From: an uncultured Ruminococcus sp.
GTDB taxonomy: Bacteria; Bacillota; Clostridia; Oscillospirales; Ruminococcaceae
Assembly: GCA_949291125.1 (NCBI GenBank)
Contig: CASEUJ010000033.1
Coordinates: 1-64,000 of the forward strand
Direction: 5' to 3'
DNA length: 64,000 bases
The position numbers and the translations under genes were made by a program. The notes under the pieces are model-generated. The model was not told where the DNA came from, searched no databases, and saw only the letters and a list, made by a program, of their open reading frames with translations. Below, in pieces: positions 33,791 through 43,766 of the stretch; the first letter of the stretch is position 1; every line of letters begins with the position of its first letter.

Positions 33791-33985
33791 ATGCGTGTAA
33801 ACGGACAAGAGATTCCGCTGGAACACCCTCAGAGTTTGGAGGTATTTCTCTTAGACCATGGCTACCAAATCGGCCGCATCGCCGTAGAACTTAATGCACA
33901 GATCGTCCCGAGAGATCAGTTTGCACAGGTGCAGCTAAAAGACGATGATGTGATCGAGGTTCTCACATTTATGGGTGGCGGCTGA
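33791..33985 (+). CDS. thiS: Sulfur carrier protein ThiS
   Basis: 64 aa beta-grasp protein ending in the required Gly-Gly (TFMGGG). Its C-terminal thiocarboxylate donates sulfur to ThiG in thiazole synthesis. MRVNGQEIPL start and VELNAQIVPRDQF match the family. AAAAGGAGG lies upstream. It is first in the operon; thiG begins 68 bases later. No thiF, which normally adenylates ThiS, is found nearby. Confidence 0.92.
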   Translation: MRVNGQEIPLEHPQSLEVFLLDHGYQIGRIAVELNAQIVPRDQFAQVQLKDDDVIEVLTFMGGG

Positions 33986-34053
33986 TGAAGATCTCTGCCA
34001 TCAGGGACTCGAACAGTTTCTTTCAAAAAATTTATCAGAAAAGGTGATGTTTT

Positions 34054-34833
34054 ATGCAGCAATTCCAACAAGACCCACTGGTACTCGGCGGGAAAGAGTT
34101 TCACTCTCGTTTTATCCTGGGATCGGGAAAATTCTCGCTCCAGCTCATTCATGACGTGATGGAATACGGCGGCAGCGAGATCGCCACGATTGCCCTACGC
34201 CGTGCCAACACCGACAGTCCGGAGAATATCCTCGACTTCCTGCCAAAAAAACTGACACTTCTCCCGAACACATCCGGTGCACGTAATGCCAATGAGGCTG
34301 TCCGGATCGCACGTCTGTCCCGTGCGATGGGTTGCGGCGACTTTGTCAAGATTGAAGTGATCCCCGATAGCAAATATCTTCTGCCGGATAACGCCGAAAC
34401 GATTCGTGCCACAGAGATTCTGGCAAATGAGGGCTTTCATGTCCTACCCTACATGTATCCGGATTTGATCGCAGCACGTCACCTTGTGGATGCTGGTGCT
34501 GCGGCGATCATGCCACTCGGCGCACCCATTGGCAGCAACAAAGGTCTGCGCACCAAAGATTTTATCCAAATCCTCATTGACGAGATCGATCTTCCGATCA
34601 TTGTGGACGCCGGCATTGGTGCACCTTCGCAAGCATGTGAAGCAATGGAAATGGGTGCAGCCGCAGTCATGGCAAATACTGCGGTGGCAACTGCCGGTGA
34701 CTGTGCAAAGATGGCATACGCCTTTAAGCTTGCCATAGAAGCCGGACGTGCAGCATATCTGGCAAAGCTCGGACGTGTACTGGAATCTGGCGCAGAAGCA
34801 TCGAGCCCGCTCACTGGCTTTTTACAGGATTAA
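34054..34833 (+). CDS. thiG: Thiazole synthase ThiG
   Basis: 259 aa TIM-barrel enzyme that condenses deoxyxylulose 5-phosphate, dehydroglycine and ThiS thiocarboxylate into the thiamine thiazole. Signatures: [11 protein letters not shown] (phosphate and substrate region), [26 protein letters not shown], and the phosphate loop [32 protein letters not shown] precedes ATG. Full length. Confidence 0.96.
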   Translation: MQQFQQDPLVLGGKEFHSRFILGSGKFSLQLIHDVMEYGGSEIATIALRRANTDSPENILDFLPKKLTLLPNTSGARNANEAVRIARLSRAMGCGDFVKIEVIPDSKYLLPDNAETIRATEILANEGFHVLPYMYPDLIAARHLVDAGAAAIMPLGAPIGSNKGLRTKDFIQILIDEIDLPIIVDAGIGAPSQACEAMEMGAAAVMANTAVATAGDCAKMAYAFKLAIEAGRAAYLAKLGRVLESGAEASSPLTGFLQD

Positions 34834-34854
34834 GAAGGGAGGATATGATACATC

Positions 34855-36021
34855 ATGCAAACGATTTTTGACCCGATGGAATATCAACCGGGAATGCAAC
34901 AGATCGACACCACCGTCCTTGAACAAGTTATGTCCGCACGCAACCACTATACACCACAACAATATACTGCCGCAGAGGTCATGGCTGCACTCCGGAAGGA
35001 TACGATTTCACAGGCGGATTTTGCATCTCTACTTTCTCCCGCTGCTGCGCCGTTTTTAGAAGCAATGGCACAACGTGCAAAAATTGAACGCGAAAAACAC
35101 TTTGGCAACAATGTACTGCTCTTTACGCCACTCTATATTTCAAACTACTGCGAAAATCGCTGTGTCTACTGCGGATTCAACTGTCAAAATCCGATCACGC
35201 GATGTAAGCTGAACGCAGAAGAGATCGAGGCCGAAATGCAGGCGATCGCCAAGACCGGTATGCGTGAAGTTTTACTGCTTACCGGTGAGAGCCGCAGTGT
35301 TTCCGGACCGGAATATATCGCCGAGGCAGTACAAATCGCAAAGAAATATTTTTCCACAATCGGACTTGAAGTTTACCCTATGAATGCGGATGAATATGCG
35401 ATGCTCTGCAACTATGGCGCAGATTTTGTGACGGTATTTCAAGAAACATATGACCCGGTACGCTATGGCGAAGTACATCTCGGTGGTGCAAAGCGCTGTT
35501 TCCCTTATCGTGTCTGTGCACAGGAACGCGCCCTGATGGGCGGTATGCGCGGAGTGGGATTCGGGGTTCTGCTGGGGCTGGCAGATTTCCGGAGGGATAT
35601 GTTCGCTGTCGGCGTCCATGCGGCACTGCTTCAAAAAAAATACCCTCAAGCAGAAATTGCGCTGTCATTTCCACGGCTGCGCCCATATAAGAATCACACC
35701 GAAACCAATCCGAATGATGTCCACGAAACGCAACTATTACAAATGATGCTGGCTTGTCGAATCTTCCTGCCCTTTGCAAGCTTCACAATTTCCACTCGGG
35801 AGCGAGCCGGATTTCGCGACCATGTTCTGCCGCTTGCAGCCACGAAAATTTCTGCCGGTGTCAATGTCGGAATCGGTGGTCACGGCGAAGACGGCGAGCA
35901 GAAGGGCGATGCACAGTTTGAGATCTCAGATCCGCGGAGTCTATCGGAGATCCATGATGCCATTTTATCACAAGGAATGCAGCCGGTCTATACCGACTAC
36001 ATCAATACCAATACGCTATAA
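34855..36021 (+). CDS. thiH: 2-iminoacetate synthase ThiH (radical SAM)
   Basis: 388 aa. The radical SAM cluster motif CENRCVYCGF (C-x3-C-x2-C, about residues 99-106) binds a [4Fe-4S] cluster. It cleaves tyrosine to give dehydroglycine for ThiG, the anaerobic alternative to ThiO, as expected in an obligate anaerobe. The C-terminus carries the extra conserved STRERAGFRDH and SAGVNVGIGGHG. Its TAA overlaps the next ATG by one base. Confidence 0.95.
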   Translation: MQTIFDPMEYQPGMQQIDTTVLEQVMSARNHYTPQQYTAAEVMAALRKDTISQADFASLLSPAAAPFLEAMAQRAKIEREKHFGNNVLLFTPLYISNYCENRCVYCGFNCQNPITRCKLNAEEIEAEMQAIAKTGMREVLLLTGESRSVSGPEYIAEAVQIAKKYFSTIGLEVYPMNADEYAMLCNYGADFVTVFQETYDPVRYGEVHLGGAKRCFPYRVCAQERALMGGMRGVGFGVLLGLADFRRDMFAVGVHAALLQKKYPQAEIALSFPRLRPYKNHTETNPNDVHETQLLQMMLACRIFLPFASFTISTRERAGFRDHVLPLAATKISAGVNVGIGGHGEDGEQKGDAQFEISDPRSLSEIHDAILSQGMQPVYTDYINTNTL

Positions 36022-36623
36022 TGCAGCTCATTTGTGTTACAAACCGTAGTCTTTGTTCCGATGACTTTCTGTTACGGCTGGATCAGATTTCAGCCGCCGG
36101 AGTTGATGCGATTCTTCTGCGTGAAAAAGATCTTTCAGAGGTGGAATATACCACACTTGCCGAACACGTCAAAACAATCTGTGACACCCATGGAACAAAG
36201 CTGATCCTACACACATTCATTTCGGTTGCGAACCGACTGCGGCTGCCAATCCAGCTACCACTGCATGTATTCCGTGCGCTTTCAAGTGCAGATCGGATGC
36301 AGCTATGCGGCATCGGCGTTTCAGTCCACAGCAACGAAGAAGCCCGATTTGCCGCAGAACACGGTGCGGACTGGCTCATTGCCGGACACATCTTCAATAC
36401 AGAATGCAAACCCAATCTTCCGCCGCGCGGACTGGAATTTTTACACAATATCTGTGAAAGCGTCACGATCCCCACATATGCCATCGGCGGCATTACGGCG
36501 GACAAATGCACCGCATTGGCAGACGCTGGTGCAGCGGGATGCTGCGTAATGTCTGCGATGATGCAATGCAGCGATCCGCGTGCTATGATCCGCTTTTGGA
36601 GCGACAGCCTGATGCATGGATAA
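36021..36623 (+). CDS. thiE: Thiamine phosphate synthase-like protein (ThiE/TenI)
   Basis: 200 aa TIM barrel joining thiazole phosphate and HMP pyrophosphate. ILLREKDLSE (about 35-44) and AIGGITADKC match the family. Some ThiE motifs are weaker (GHIFNTECKPNLPPRGLEFL where ThiE usually has GPIFPTxTK), so a TenI-type thiazole tautomerase is the alternative. Start and thiH stop overlap (TAATG), so translation is coupled. Confidence 0.82.
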   Translation: MQLICVTNRSLCSDDFLLRLDQISAAGVDAILLREKDLSEVEYTTLAEHVKTICDTHGTKLILHTFISVANRLRLPIQLPLHVFRALSSADRMQLCGIGVSVHSNEEARFAAEHGADWLIAGHIFNTECKPNLPPRGLEFLHNICESVTIPTYAIGGITADKCTALADAGAAGCCVMSAMMQCSDPRAMIRFWSDSLMHG

Positions 36624-36667
36624 TCCTCTTTCTGTTTTATTCATTCTACAAAAAGAGGTAATTCATT

Positions 36668-37363
36668 ATGCATTTAAATTCCTATCAGAAACATACTGCA
36701 ATTGAACTGGCCAAACGCTATTTCCTTTCCATCATCGGATTATTTTTCAGTGCGCTCGGTGTAGCGATCACAAAAAAAGGTGAACTCGGCGTATCACCGA
36801 TCTCCTCTGTTGCAAACGCCATGAGCATTCAATTTCCCCAACTGACTCTGGGGACATGGCTCATCATCTGGAACTGTGTGTTGATTGCCGGTCAGATTCT
36901 CATTCTGCGAAAAAAATTCCAGTGGATCCAACTGCTTCAGATTCCGCTTTCTTTCCTATTCGGATGGTTCACGGACTTTGGCGTATGGCTGACTTCATTT
37001 TTTGAGCCAGCGCAATACTGGAAATGTCTTGCCCTTGTAGTCATTGGCACCGTGGTGCTGGGATTTGGTATCTGTCTGTCTGTGATTGCAAACGTCATTA
37101 TGAACTCGGGCGAAGCATTCGTCAAAGCGATTGCTGACCAGACGCATAAGGAGTTTGGCTTATTAAAAATTGGATTTGATATATCCTGTGTTGTCATTGC
37201 AGTGGTGTTGTCATTCATTTTTTTCCGCACGCTTGTGGGCACACGTGAGGGCACATTGATTGCTGCATTTTGTACCGGACTCGTTGTGGAATTTTTCAGC
37301 CGTCTGCTGTGGAAACCTCTGGTGCGGATCTTAAAGGGCAAATCTGCCACTGTGCAAACCTGA
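36668..37363 (+). CDS. YczE/YitT-like membrane protein
   Basis: 231 aa with five or six hydrophobic helices and the family start RYFLSIIGLFFSALGVAITKKGELGVSP. The function of YczE-type proteins is not established. It follows thiE by 44 bases with AAAGAGG upstream and shares the operon's terminator, so a role in moving a thiamine-related compound is possible but is only inferred from position. Confidence 0.75.
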   Translation: MHLNSYQKHTAIELAKRYFLSIIGLFFSALGVAITKKGELGVSPISSVANAMSIQFPQLTLGTWLIIWNCVLIAGQILILRKKFQWIQLLQIPLSFLFGWFTDFGVWLTSFFEPAQYWKCLALVVIGTVVLGFGICLSVIANVIMNSGEAFVKAIADQTHKEFGLLKIGFDISCVVIAVVLSFIFFRTLVGTREGTLIAAFCTGLVVEFFSRLLWKPLVRILKGKSATVQT

Positions 37364-37380
37364 TCCTATTTCTTTCCTCA

Positions 37381-37426
37381 AAAAAGACCTGTTCTGCAAA
37401 ACACTTTTCACAAAACAGGTCTTTTT
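37381..37426. terminator. Bidirectional terminator between the thi operon and the clp operon
   Basis: AAAAAGACCTGTT pairs perfectly with AACAGGTCTTTTT (13 bp, 20-nt loop). It gives a T-run in both directions, 17 bases after the yczE-like stop and 4 bases after the stop of the small ORF on the other strand. Confidence 0.9.
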
Positions 37427-37430
37427 CATT

Positions 37431-37592
37431 TTATTCAATTTCTGTCAACAATTCTGCCGATTCGTTTTCCAAAGCATGGGTATAAGCATCGATCAGCTCA
37501 ATGGCATGCTGGGTTTCACCACACTCCAATAAGATCCGTAGTGACCCCAGCATAAACTGCACATTCTGGATATCAATCTGCTGATCTCCCAT
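37431..37592 (-). CDS. 53-aa protein translationally coupled to clpX
   Basis: Too short for most gene finders. The ATG shares a base with the clpX stop (TAATG). The product ([13 protein letters not shown] at the start, LIDAYTHALENESAELLTEIE near the end) is acidic and helical, with one Cys, resembling a TPR-like or adaptor-like helical hairpin. The terminator begins 4 bases after its stop, so the ORF fits exactly between clpX and the terminator. No family recognised; a ClpX-associated regulator or adaptor is only a guess from position. Confidence 0.65.
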   Translation of the reverse strand: MGDQQIDIQNVQFMLGSLRILLECGETQHAIELIDAYTHALENESAELLTEIE

Positions 37593-38890
37593 TATGCACT
37601 CACCTCTCCAGAAAACGGCGGTTCAATCTCTGCGCCGTTTTCATCATAGAGCTTTGGCGATGCAGTGCCCTTAACGCAATTCGCATCGACCACGATTTTC
37701 TTCACATGCTCGATTGATGGTGTTGTATACATGGTATCCATCAGCGTGCCTTCCATAATCGAGCGCAAACCGCGTGCGCCGGTCTTACGCTCAATTGCCT
37801 CTTGTGCAACTGCTTTCAACGCATCATCAGTCAATTCCAGTTCCACATGATCATAGTCAAACAGCTTTTGATACTGCTTGACAAGTGCGTTCTTCGGCTC
37901 GGTAAGAATCCGAATCAGTGCTTCCTCGTCCAAATCGTCGAGCGTTGTAATGACCGGAAGTCTGCCCACCAATTCCGGCACAAGTCCAAACTTCACCAGA
38001 TCCTGTGGGATGACCTGACGGAAAATGTTCGTCAGATCCTTTTTCTGCTGTGCGATGGGTGCGTCAAATCCTAAAGACGACGGCGACATCCGCTTTTGAA
38101 TAAGCTTTTCCAATCCGTCGAAAGCACCGCCACAGATAAACAAGATATTTCGCGTATCGACGTGGATAAATTCCTGATTCGGATGTTTTCTGCCGCCCTG
38201 GGGCGGAACATTCGACACCGTACCCTCAATGATTTTGAGCAGTGCCTGTTGAACGCCTTCACCACTGACATCGCGCGTCAGCGAAACATTTTCCGACTTA
38301 CGCGAGATCTTATCGATCTCATCGATATAGATGATGCCGCGCTGCGCTGCCTCTACGTCAAAATCCGCCGCCTGTAGCAGACGCTGTAAGACATTTTCTA
38401 CATCATCGCCAACATAGCCGGCCTCTGTAATCGTTGTGGCATCTGCGATCGCAAACGGTACATCGAGGATCTTTGCCAGCGTCTGCGCCAGATAAGTCTT
38501 ACCGACTCCGGTGGGTCCCAGCAGCAAAACATTGCTCTTTTGCAGCTCAACGCCACCACTTTTTGCAGCATCATCTGTCTGATTCAGAATCCGTTTATAA
38601 TGATTATAGACGGACACTGAAAGCGTCATCTTTGCCTGATCCTGTCCCACAACATATTCATCCAGCTTTTGTTTGATCTGCACCGGTTTCAATAGGTTGA
38701 TCTCTCCAAAAGACTTGCCATTTTTCTTCTTGCCTCTTGCGCCTGCCGGACGTGCCGGACCATACAGCATCTCATAGCAGTAGGTTACGCACTCACTGCA
38801 AATATTCACATCAAGCGATGAAACCATGCTTTCCACCAGATGCTCCGGCTTACCACAGAAATTGCAACGCTTTTCGCTTCGTTCATCCAT
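37592..38890 (-). CDS. clpX: ATP-dependent Clp protease ATPase subunit ClpX
   Basis: 432 aa from the second Met (GGGG eight bases upstream); a Met two codons earlier is too close to that site. N-terminal zinc-binding domain with CNFC...CSEC (Cys9/12 and Cys31/34 in this numbering), then AAA+ domain with Walker A GPTGVGKT, Walker [10 protein letters not shown], the pore loop [10 protein letters not shown] and the RKH loop ([10 protein letters not shown]). It unfolds tagged proteins and feeds ClpP, encoded 24 bases upstream. Confidence 0.97.
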   Translation of the reverse strand: MDERSEKRCNFCGKPEHLVESMVSSLDVNICSECVTYCYEMLYGPARPAGARGKKKNGKSFGEINLLKPVQIKQKLDEYVVGQDQAKMTLSVSVYNHYKRILNQTDDAAKSGGVELQKSNVLLLGPTGVGKTYLAQTLAKILDVPFAIADATTITEAGYVGDDVENVLQRLLQAADFDVEAAQRGIIYIDEIDKISRKSENVSLTRDVSGEGVQQALLKIIEGTVSNVPPQGGRKHPNQEFIHVDTRNILFICGGAFDGLEKLIQKRMSPSSLGFDAPIAQQKKDLTNIFRQVIPQDLVKFGLVPELVGRLPVITTLDDLDEEALIRILTEPKNALVKQYQKLFDYDHVELELTDDALKAVAQEAIERKTGARGLRSIMEGTLMDTMYTTPSIEHVKKIVVDANCVKGTASPKLYDENGAEIEPPFSGEVSA

Positions 38891-38914
38891 GTTCATTTCC
38901 CCTTTGCGGCGTGT

Positions 38915-39505
38915 TTATCGATGCGAAATGACCTTATCGATTAGACCATACTCCTTTGCTTCATCTGCATACATATAATTATCACGTTCCGTATCACGCT
39001 CGATCACATCCAACGGCTTACCAGTGTTTGCCGCAAGAATCTCATTCATCTTTTGACGTACACGAACCAGATGATCAGAAGCGATCTTGATGTCCGTACA
39101 TTGACCCGACAGCCCGCCGGAAATTAGCGGCTGATGAATCATAATCTCGCTGTTCGGCAATGCGATCCGCTTGCCCTTTGCACCGGACGACAGCAAGAAT
39201 GCCCCCATCGATGCTGCCATACCGATACAGATCGTCGAAACATCGCACTTGATATATTGCATCGTATCATAAATTGCCATGCCAGCAGTAATAGAACCGC
39301 CCGGACTGTTGATATACAGCGAGATATCTTTTTCGTTATCCTGACCTTCCAGATACAACAGCTGTGCAACAACAAGGCTTGCCGTTGCATCATTTACCTG
39401 ATCGGACAACATGATGATGCGGTCGTTCAGCAAACGGGAAAAAATATCATACGAGCGTTCCCCGCGGCTGGTCTGTTCTACGACATAAGGTACTAAACTA
39501 CTCAT
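38915..39505 (-). CDS. clpP: ATP-dependent Clp protease proteolytic subunit
   Basis: 196 aa serine protease forming the tetradecameric chamber. The triad is visible: Ser99 ([10 protein letters not shown]), His124 ([10 protein letters not shown]) and Asp175 (ERDTERDNY). The N-terminal processing region [20 protein letters not shown] is typical. AAAGGAAG lies upstream of ATG. Operon order tig, clpP, clpX is classic. Confidence 0.97.
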   Translation of the reverse strand: MSSLVPYVVEQTSRGERSYDIFSRLLNDRIIMLSDQVNDATASLVVAQLLYLEGQDNEKDISLYINSPGGSITAGMAIYDTMQYIKCDVSTICIGMAASMGAFLLSSGAKGKRIALPNSEIMIHQPLISGGLSGQCTDIKIASDHLVRVRQKMNEILAANTGKPLDVIERDTERDNYMYADEAKEYGLIDKVISHR

Positions 39506-39595
39506 CTTTCTCTTCCTTTCTCATCGGGTAATTCCTATATGCGTTCTATGCTGCAATTTTTCGAGCATTTTCGAAAAAATCACAGATACCACAGT

Positions 39596-39620
39596 GGGCG
39601 AACCCAAAAAATGTTCGCCC
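39596..39620. repeat. Hairpin in the tig-clpP gap
   Basis: GGGCGAAC / GTTCGCCC, 8-bp perfect stem with a 9-nt loop, 50 bases after the tig stop. Without a clear T-run on the minus strand it may only partly terminate or may stabilise the tig mRNA. Confidence 0.5.
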
Positions 39621-39667
39621 AACTGTTGTTTCTTATGTTTATGATTAATCACATGTGATACACGCGT

Positions 39668-41002
39668 TTATTCGGCGTCTGCTGTTTCCGCTTCTGCCGA
39701 TTCTTCTGTTTCCGGCTTCGGTTCAGTCGCAATTGCCTTTTCCTTGACAAATTCCATCGCCTTTGTCACTGCCAGATCAGTACGCAGATCATCGAGTGCA
39801 ATATGCTTCTTGACATCCTCCGCCGTCATAGAGTTCGCCTGCGCGATCTTCTCTACCTCTGCGTCAACCTCTTCATCAGTTACCGCAAGATTTTCGAGTT
39901 CTGCGATCTTTTCGAGTGCCAGACGCAGCTTTACTTCTGTTTCAGCACGTTCCAGATATGTTGCTTTCAATGCATCCTGTTCCATGCCTGTATACTGGAG
40001 ATATAGATCAAGCGATACGCCCTGAGACTGGAGTTGGGAAGCGAACTGATTAAGCAACATATCGGCGCGCTGTTCAAACATACAGTGTGGGATCGGATCT
40101 TCAATCTTTTCTACGAGCTTTTCTACGATCGCATTTTCAAATGCACGATCCACGCTTGCCTTTGCAGCTTCTTCCATTCTCTTGCGAACATCTGCCTTGA
40201 GTTCGTCCACAGTATCGAAATCAGATGTATCCTTGACAAATTCGTCATCCAGCTCCGGCAGTTCTTCATGCGTAATCTCGTGAATACGGCACTTAAAGAC
40301 TGCTTCCTTGCCGGCATAATCTTCCATCTGGTAATTTTCCGGGAAGGTAACGGTTACGTCAAAGTCCTCTTCCAGACCATGACCAGCTACCTGATCTTCA
40401 AAGCCCGGAATAAACTGACCGCTGCCGAGTTTCAGCTGATAATTTTCACCCTTGCCGCCTTCAAACGCCTCATCTCCGAAGAAACCTTCGAAATCGAGTG
40501 TTACTTCATCGCCAATCTCAGCCGCACGATCATCAACAGAAACCATTCTTGCATTGCGGCGACGCATTGCATCAATCTGCTGATCCACTTCTTCATCGGT
40601 AACAACCGCCTCTGCACGCGGTGCTTCGATACCCTGATATCCCTCGATATGAATCTCCGGCTTTGTCACACAGATCACTTTCAGTGTTGCACCGTCTTCC
40701 TTGTTTACAGCAGTCAGCTCAACCTTCGGTGCATCCACCAGATCAAGCGCTGCCTCAGCAATCACTGCCGGCAGCTCAATATTCAACAGCATATTGATGG
40801 CATCTTCATAGAATACGTTCTCGCCGTATGTCTTTTCCACCAGCTTGCGCGGCACCTTACCCTTGCGGAATCCAGGCAGAGAGATGTTCTTCTTCTGCTG
40901 GCGATAAGTCGCTTCTACAGCTTTTTCAAAGCTTTCTGCATCGATTTCCACAACCAGTTCGGTCATGTTTACATCAGTTTTGGTTGACGATTTTAAGTTC
41001 AT
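39668..41002 (-). CDS. tig: Trigger factor (ribosome-bound chaperone)
   Basis: 444 aa. N-terminal ribosome-binding domain with the signature LPGFRKGKVPRKLVEKTYG (loop FRK), central FKBP-type prolyl isomerase domain (DEVTLDFEGFFGDEAFEGGKG) and C-terminal helical arms, ending in an acidic tail (ETEESAEAETADAE). It shields nascent chains at the tunnel exit. GGAGG precedes ATG. Confidence 0.97.
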   Translation of the reverse strand: MNLKSSTKTDVNMTELVVEIDAESFEKAVEATYRQQKKNISLPGFRKGKVPRKLVEKTYGENVFYEDAINMLLNIELPAVIAEAALDLVDAPKVELTAVNKEDGATLKVICVTKPEIHIEGYQGIEAPRAEAVVTDEEVDQQIDAMRRRNARMVSVDDRAAEIGDEVTLDFEGFFGDEAFEGGKGENYQLKLGSGQFIPGFEDQVAGHGLEEDFDVTVTFPENYQMEDYAGKEAVFKCRIHEITHEELPELDDEFVKDTSDFDTVDELKADVRKRMEEAAKASVDRAFENAIVEKLVEKIEDPIPHCMFEQRADMLLNQFASQLQSQGVSLDLYLQYTGMEQDALKATYLERAETEVKLRLALEKIAELENLAVTDEEVDAEVEKIAQANSMTAEDVKKHIALDDLRTDLAVTKAMEFVKEKAIATEPKPETEESAEAETADAE

Positions 41003-41093
41003 GATTGTTATCCTCCATTATTTTCATTCCTGCTTAATGCGTACTTTTTCTAATGATCGCGGTGCAGGAACATATTATCATGCACATGGACTC

Positions 41094-41122
41094 ATTATAT
41101 CATATTTGTGCATTTTTGACCA
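41094..41122 (-). promoter_or_regulatory. Probable tig promoter
   Basis: Minus strand TGGTCA (41117-41122), 17-base spacer, TATAAT (41094-41099), about 90 bases upstream of the start codon. Confidence 0.65.
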
Positions 41123-41154
41123 GAGAAATTTAAGAGTTCTCCATTTCTCACAAA

Positions 41155-41844
41155 TCAAAGAACAAGTTTAGGAATAAATTGTAAATAATCACTAGAGATC
41201 AAGTGCATTTCGGTGCCGTTATAGTGTCCTTGAAACGCTTTCAGATGCCCTTTCCCGTGAATATGCCCATAATAGCACCGGTGGATCTGGTAGCGCTGTA
41301 AGACCTCTAAAATTTCCTCATTTTCCGATAGACCATAGATGGGTGGATAGTGTAAAAACACCATCGGCTCGAGTCCGGCACTGACGGCAGACTGGATCGA
41401 TACCTCTAACCGCTGCACTTCACGTGCTAAAATCTTCGCGTCTGCCGCTTCTCCTTGCATACTCACCCAACCGCGTGTGCCGCAGATGCCATACTTTTCA
41501 AAGGCATAGTGATTGTTATGCAGGATATAGAGGGAATCAAAACCGTTTGCCGTAAAAAAATCCTCCATCTTTTTCTTCGACGCCCACCAGTAATCATGGT
41601 TGCCCTTGAGTAAGATCTTCTTCCCCGGAAGAGTATGGACAAAAGCAAAATCCGCCTGTGCCTGTTTCAAATTCATGCCCCATGAAAGATCGCCGGCAAG
41701 TACGACCGTATCCTCCGGTGCAATCCGTTCGCGCCAACTTTTTTCCAGCAGAGTCTGATAGTCTTTCCAGCCACCGAAAATATCCATCGGCTTATCCGGC
41801 ACGCCAAAGGAAAGATGTAGATCTCCTATGGTAAATAAATGCAT
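41155..41844 (-). CDS. Calcineurin-like metallophosphoesterase
   Basis: 229 aa. All five metal motifs are present: GDLHL (7-11), GDLSWG (51-56), GNHDYWW (79-85), FLHYPP (about 163-168) and GHIHGKGH (about 193-200). A cytoplasmic phosphoesterase of unknown substrate. It starts 11 bases after the thrC stop with GGAG upstream. Lys-rich insertion near 88-92 is not unusual for this clostridial group. Confidence 0.88.
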   Translation of the reverse strand: MHLFTIGDLHLSFGVPDKPMDIFGGWKDYQTLLEKSWRERIAPEDTVVLAGDLSWGMNLKQAQADFAFVHTLPGKKILLKGNHDYWWASKKKMEDFFTANGFDSLYILHNNHYAFEKYGICGTRGWVSMQGEAADAKILAREVQRLEVSIQSAVSAGLEPMVFLHYPPIYGLSENEEILEVLQRYQIHRCYYGHIHGKGHLKAFQGHYNGTEMHLISSDYLQFIPKLVL

Positions 41845-41855
41845 GCTTACTCCAT

Positions 41856-43355
41856 TCAGGACAAGCCGAGCTGATGCAACACATACTGCTGCATCTCTGT
41901 CTTGTCAATGCTGCCGGTAAAGCGGCGCGGTTTGGACTTGAGTGCAGCCAGCGATTGGGGCACTTCGAGTCCTGATACTTCGTGCAGCTTTTCCACCAAC
42001 TCGTATTCATCAGTATAAGAATCCGGCATTTCACCGAGTGCCTCAAGCACGCTGACACTGAACTTATAAGGACTCGCAGTCGAAGCAATGATAGTCTTTG
42101 TGGTGTCACCTGTTTCACGACAATAATCCTGATAAACCTTAACTGCAACAGCCGTGTGAGTGTCGCAGGTATAGCCGTATTCTTTATGCAGCTGTGCAAT
42201 GGTTGCCTTAGTTTCATCGTCATCGCAGAAACCACCGTAGAACAATGCAGACAGCTTTTCCTTGACCGCATCGGTCACTTCATAGCGACCGGTTTCGGAC
42301 AGTGCTGTAAACCACTCACGTACCTTTGCATCATCCTCACCTGTCAACAGATACAGAAGACGCTCTAAGTTACTGGAGATCAGAATATCCATCGACGGTG
42401 AAACTGTTGCATAGAACTGGCGATTGCGATCATAAACACCTGTACGAATAAAGTCAGTCAGTACTTTATTGATATTAGAAGCACAGATCAGCTTTCCGAT
42501 CGGCACACCCATTTGCTTTGCATAATATGCCGCTAAGATGTTGCCAAAATTACCGGTCGGTACCACGACATTGAGCTGATCGCCATATGCGATCTCGCCC
42601 TCTTCTGCAAGGGAAACATAGGCTGACACATAGTACACGATCTGTGGCACCAAGCGTCCCCAGTTAATGGAGTTTGCACTTGAAAACGTCATGCCGCCCT
42701 GTTCCAGCGCAGCAAGAACATCGTGATCAGTAAAGATCTTCTTCACGCCGCTCTGACAGTCGTCAAAATTGCCCTTAATGGCGCAGACATTGACATTCTC
42801 GCCCTCCTGTGTAATCATCTGGCGCTTTTGCATATCGCTGACGCCTTCCACCGGATAGAACACCATAATTTCCGTACCCGGCACATCTTGAAAACCTTCG
42901 AGCGCTGCCTTTCCAGTATCACCAGATGTGGCAACGAGAATGACCACTTTGCGATCCATATGCAGCTTCTTGACTGCTGTTGTCAGAAAATACGGCAAAA
43001 TCTGAAGCGCCATATCCTTGAAAGCACAGGTCGGACCGTGCCAGAGTTCCAGCATGTAGGTGCCATCGAACAGATGCGCAATTTCTGCGATATTTTCTGT
43101 ATCAAAGACCTTGGTGTTATATGCACTCTCGGTACAGTACCGCAGCTCGGCCTCGGTATAATCGGTCAAGTATTTGGAGAACACATAGGCCGCACGCTGT
43201 GCATATGTCTTGTCCGCCATGCTACGTAGCTCGTCCATGGAAATCGCCGGAATGGATTCCGGAACGAACAGACCGCCCTCTTCTGAAATTCCCTGTGCGA
43301 TCGCCATAGCACTTTCTACTCGAATGCTACTGTTTCTAGTGCTTTTATAAAACAC
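41856..43355 (-). CDS. thrC: Threonine synthase
   Basis: 499 aa PLP enzyme converting O-phosphohomoserine to threonine. The PLP lysine is in HGPTCAFKDMALQ (about 105-117); the phosphate loop is ATSGDTGKAALEGF and SSANSINWGRLVPQ follows. This is the long form found in Bacteroidetes and many clostridia. The start is a GTG with AAGGG upstream. Confidence 0.95.
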   Translation of the reverse strand: MFYKSTRNSSIRVESAMAIAQGISEEGGLFVPESIPAISMDELRSMADKTYAQRAAYVFSKYLTDYTEAELRYCTESAYNTKVFDTENIAEIAHLFDGTYMLELWHGPTCAFKDMALQILPYFLTTAVKKLHMDRKVVILVATSGDTGKAALEGFQDVPGTEIMVFYPVEGVSDMQKRQMITQEGENVNVCAIKGNFDDCQSGVKKIFTDHDVLAALEQGGMTFSSANSINWGRLVPQIVYYVSAYVSLAEEGEIAYGDQLNVVVPTGNFGNILAAYYAKQMGVPIGKLICASNINKVLTDFIRTGVYDRNRQFYATVSPSMDILISSNLERLLYLLTGEDDAKVREWFTALSETGRYEVTDAVKEKLSALFYGGFCDDDETKATIAQLHKEYGYTCDTHTAVAVKVYQDYCRETGDTTKTIIASTASPYKFSVSVLEALGEMPDSYTDEYELVEKLHEVSGLEVPQSLAALKSKPRRFTGSIDKTEMQQYVLHQLGLS

Positions 43356-43388
43356 GTATCATCACCCTTTTCCCGGCAGAAATCCTGC

Positions 43389-43766
43389 CTAAAATATAAA
43401 CTGACTGCCTGTCGCATCAAATGCGTTTTCCAGATAATCCACCGATAGGACTACACCATTTTTCATAAGAACACAGGCGATATCAAATCGTGGTTGTAAC
43501 AATGTCGGATGCTGTGCACACCAGGCGGCGGCAGTCTGGATCAAACGCGCCTGTTTGGACTTGGTCACTGCATCATAGCCGGTGGCGAGCCCGCCCGGCT
43601 TCCTGGTCTTGACTTCTACAAATGCCAGATATTCCGCATTTTCCGCAATAATATCAATCTCGCCGCCGCGCACACAAAAGTTGCGGCACACGATCGTGTA
43701 TCCATGGGTACAAAGCCAATCGCAGACCGCAGATTCTCCCCGTCTGCCGATCTCAGTTGTCTTCAT
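43389..43766 (-). CDS. YraN/UPF0102 family nuclease-fold protein
   Basis: 125 aa from the second Met (AGGAA upstream). Restriction endonuclease-like fold: [45 protein letters not shown] with the E-x-D...E-x-K pattern of metal-dependent nucleases. Its start overlaps the rnhB stop by 14 bases, the usual rnhB-yraN order. Role unproven; DNA processing is assumed. Confidence 0.9.
   Translation of the reverse strand: MKTTEIGRRGESAVCDWLCTHGYTIVCRNFCVRGGEIDIIAENAEYLAFVEVKTRKPGGLATGYDAVTKSKQARLIQTAAAWCAQHPTLLQPRFDIACVLMKNGVVLSVDYLENAFDATGSQFIF

Noticed and set aside
40034..40987. 317-aa plus-strand frame opposite tig
   Set aside because: Shadow of trigger factor; composition typical of reverse-strand translation.
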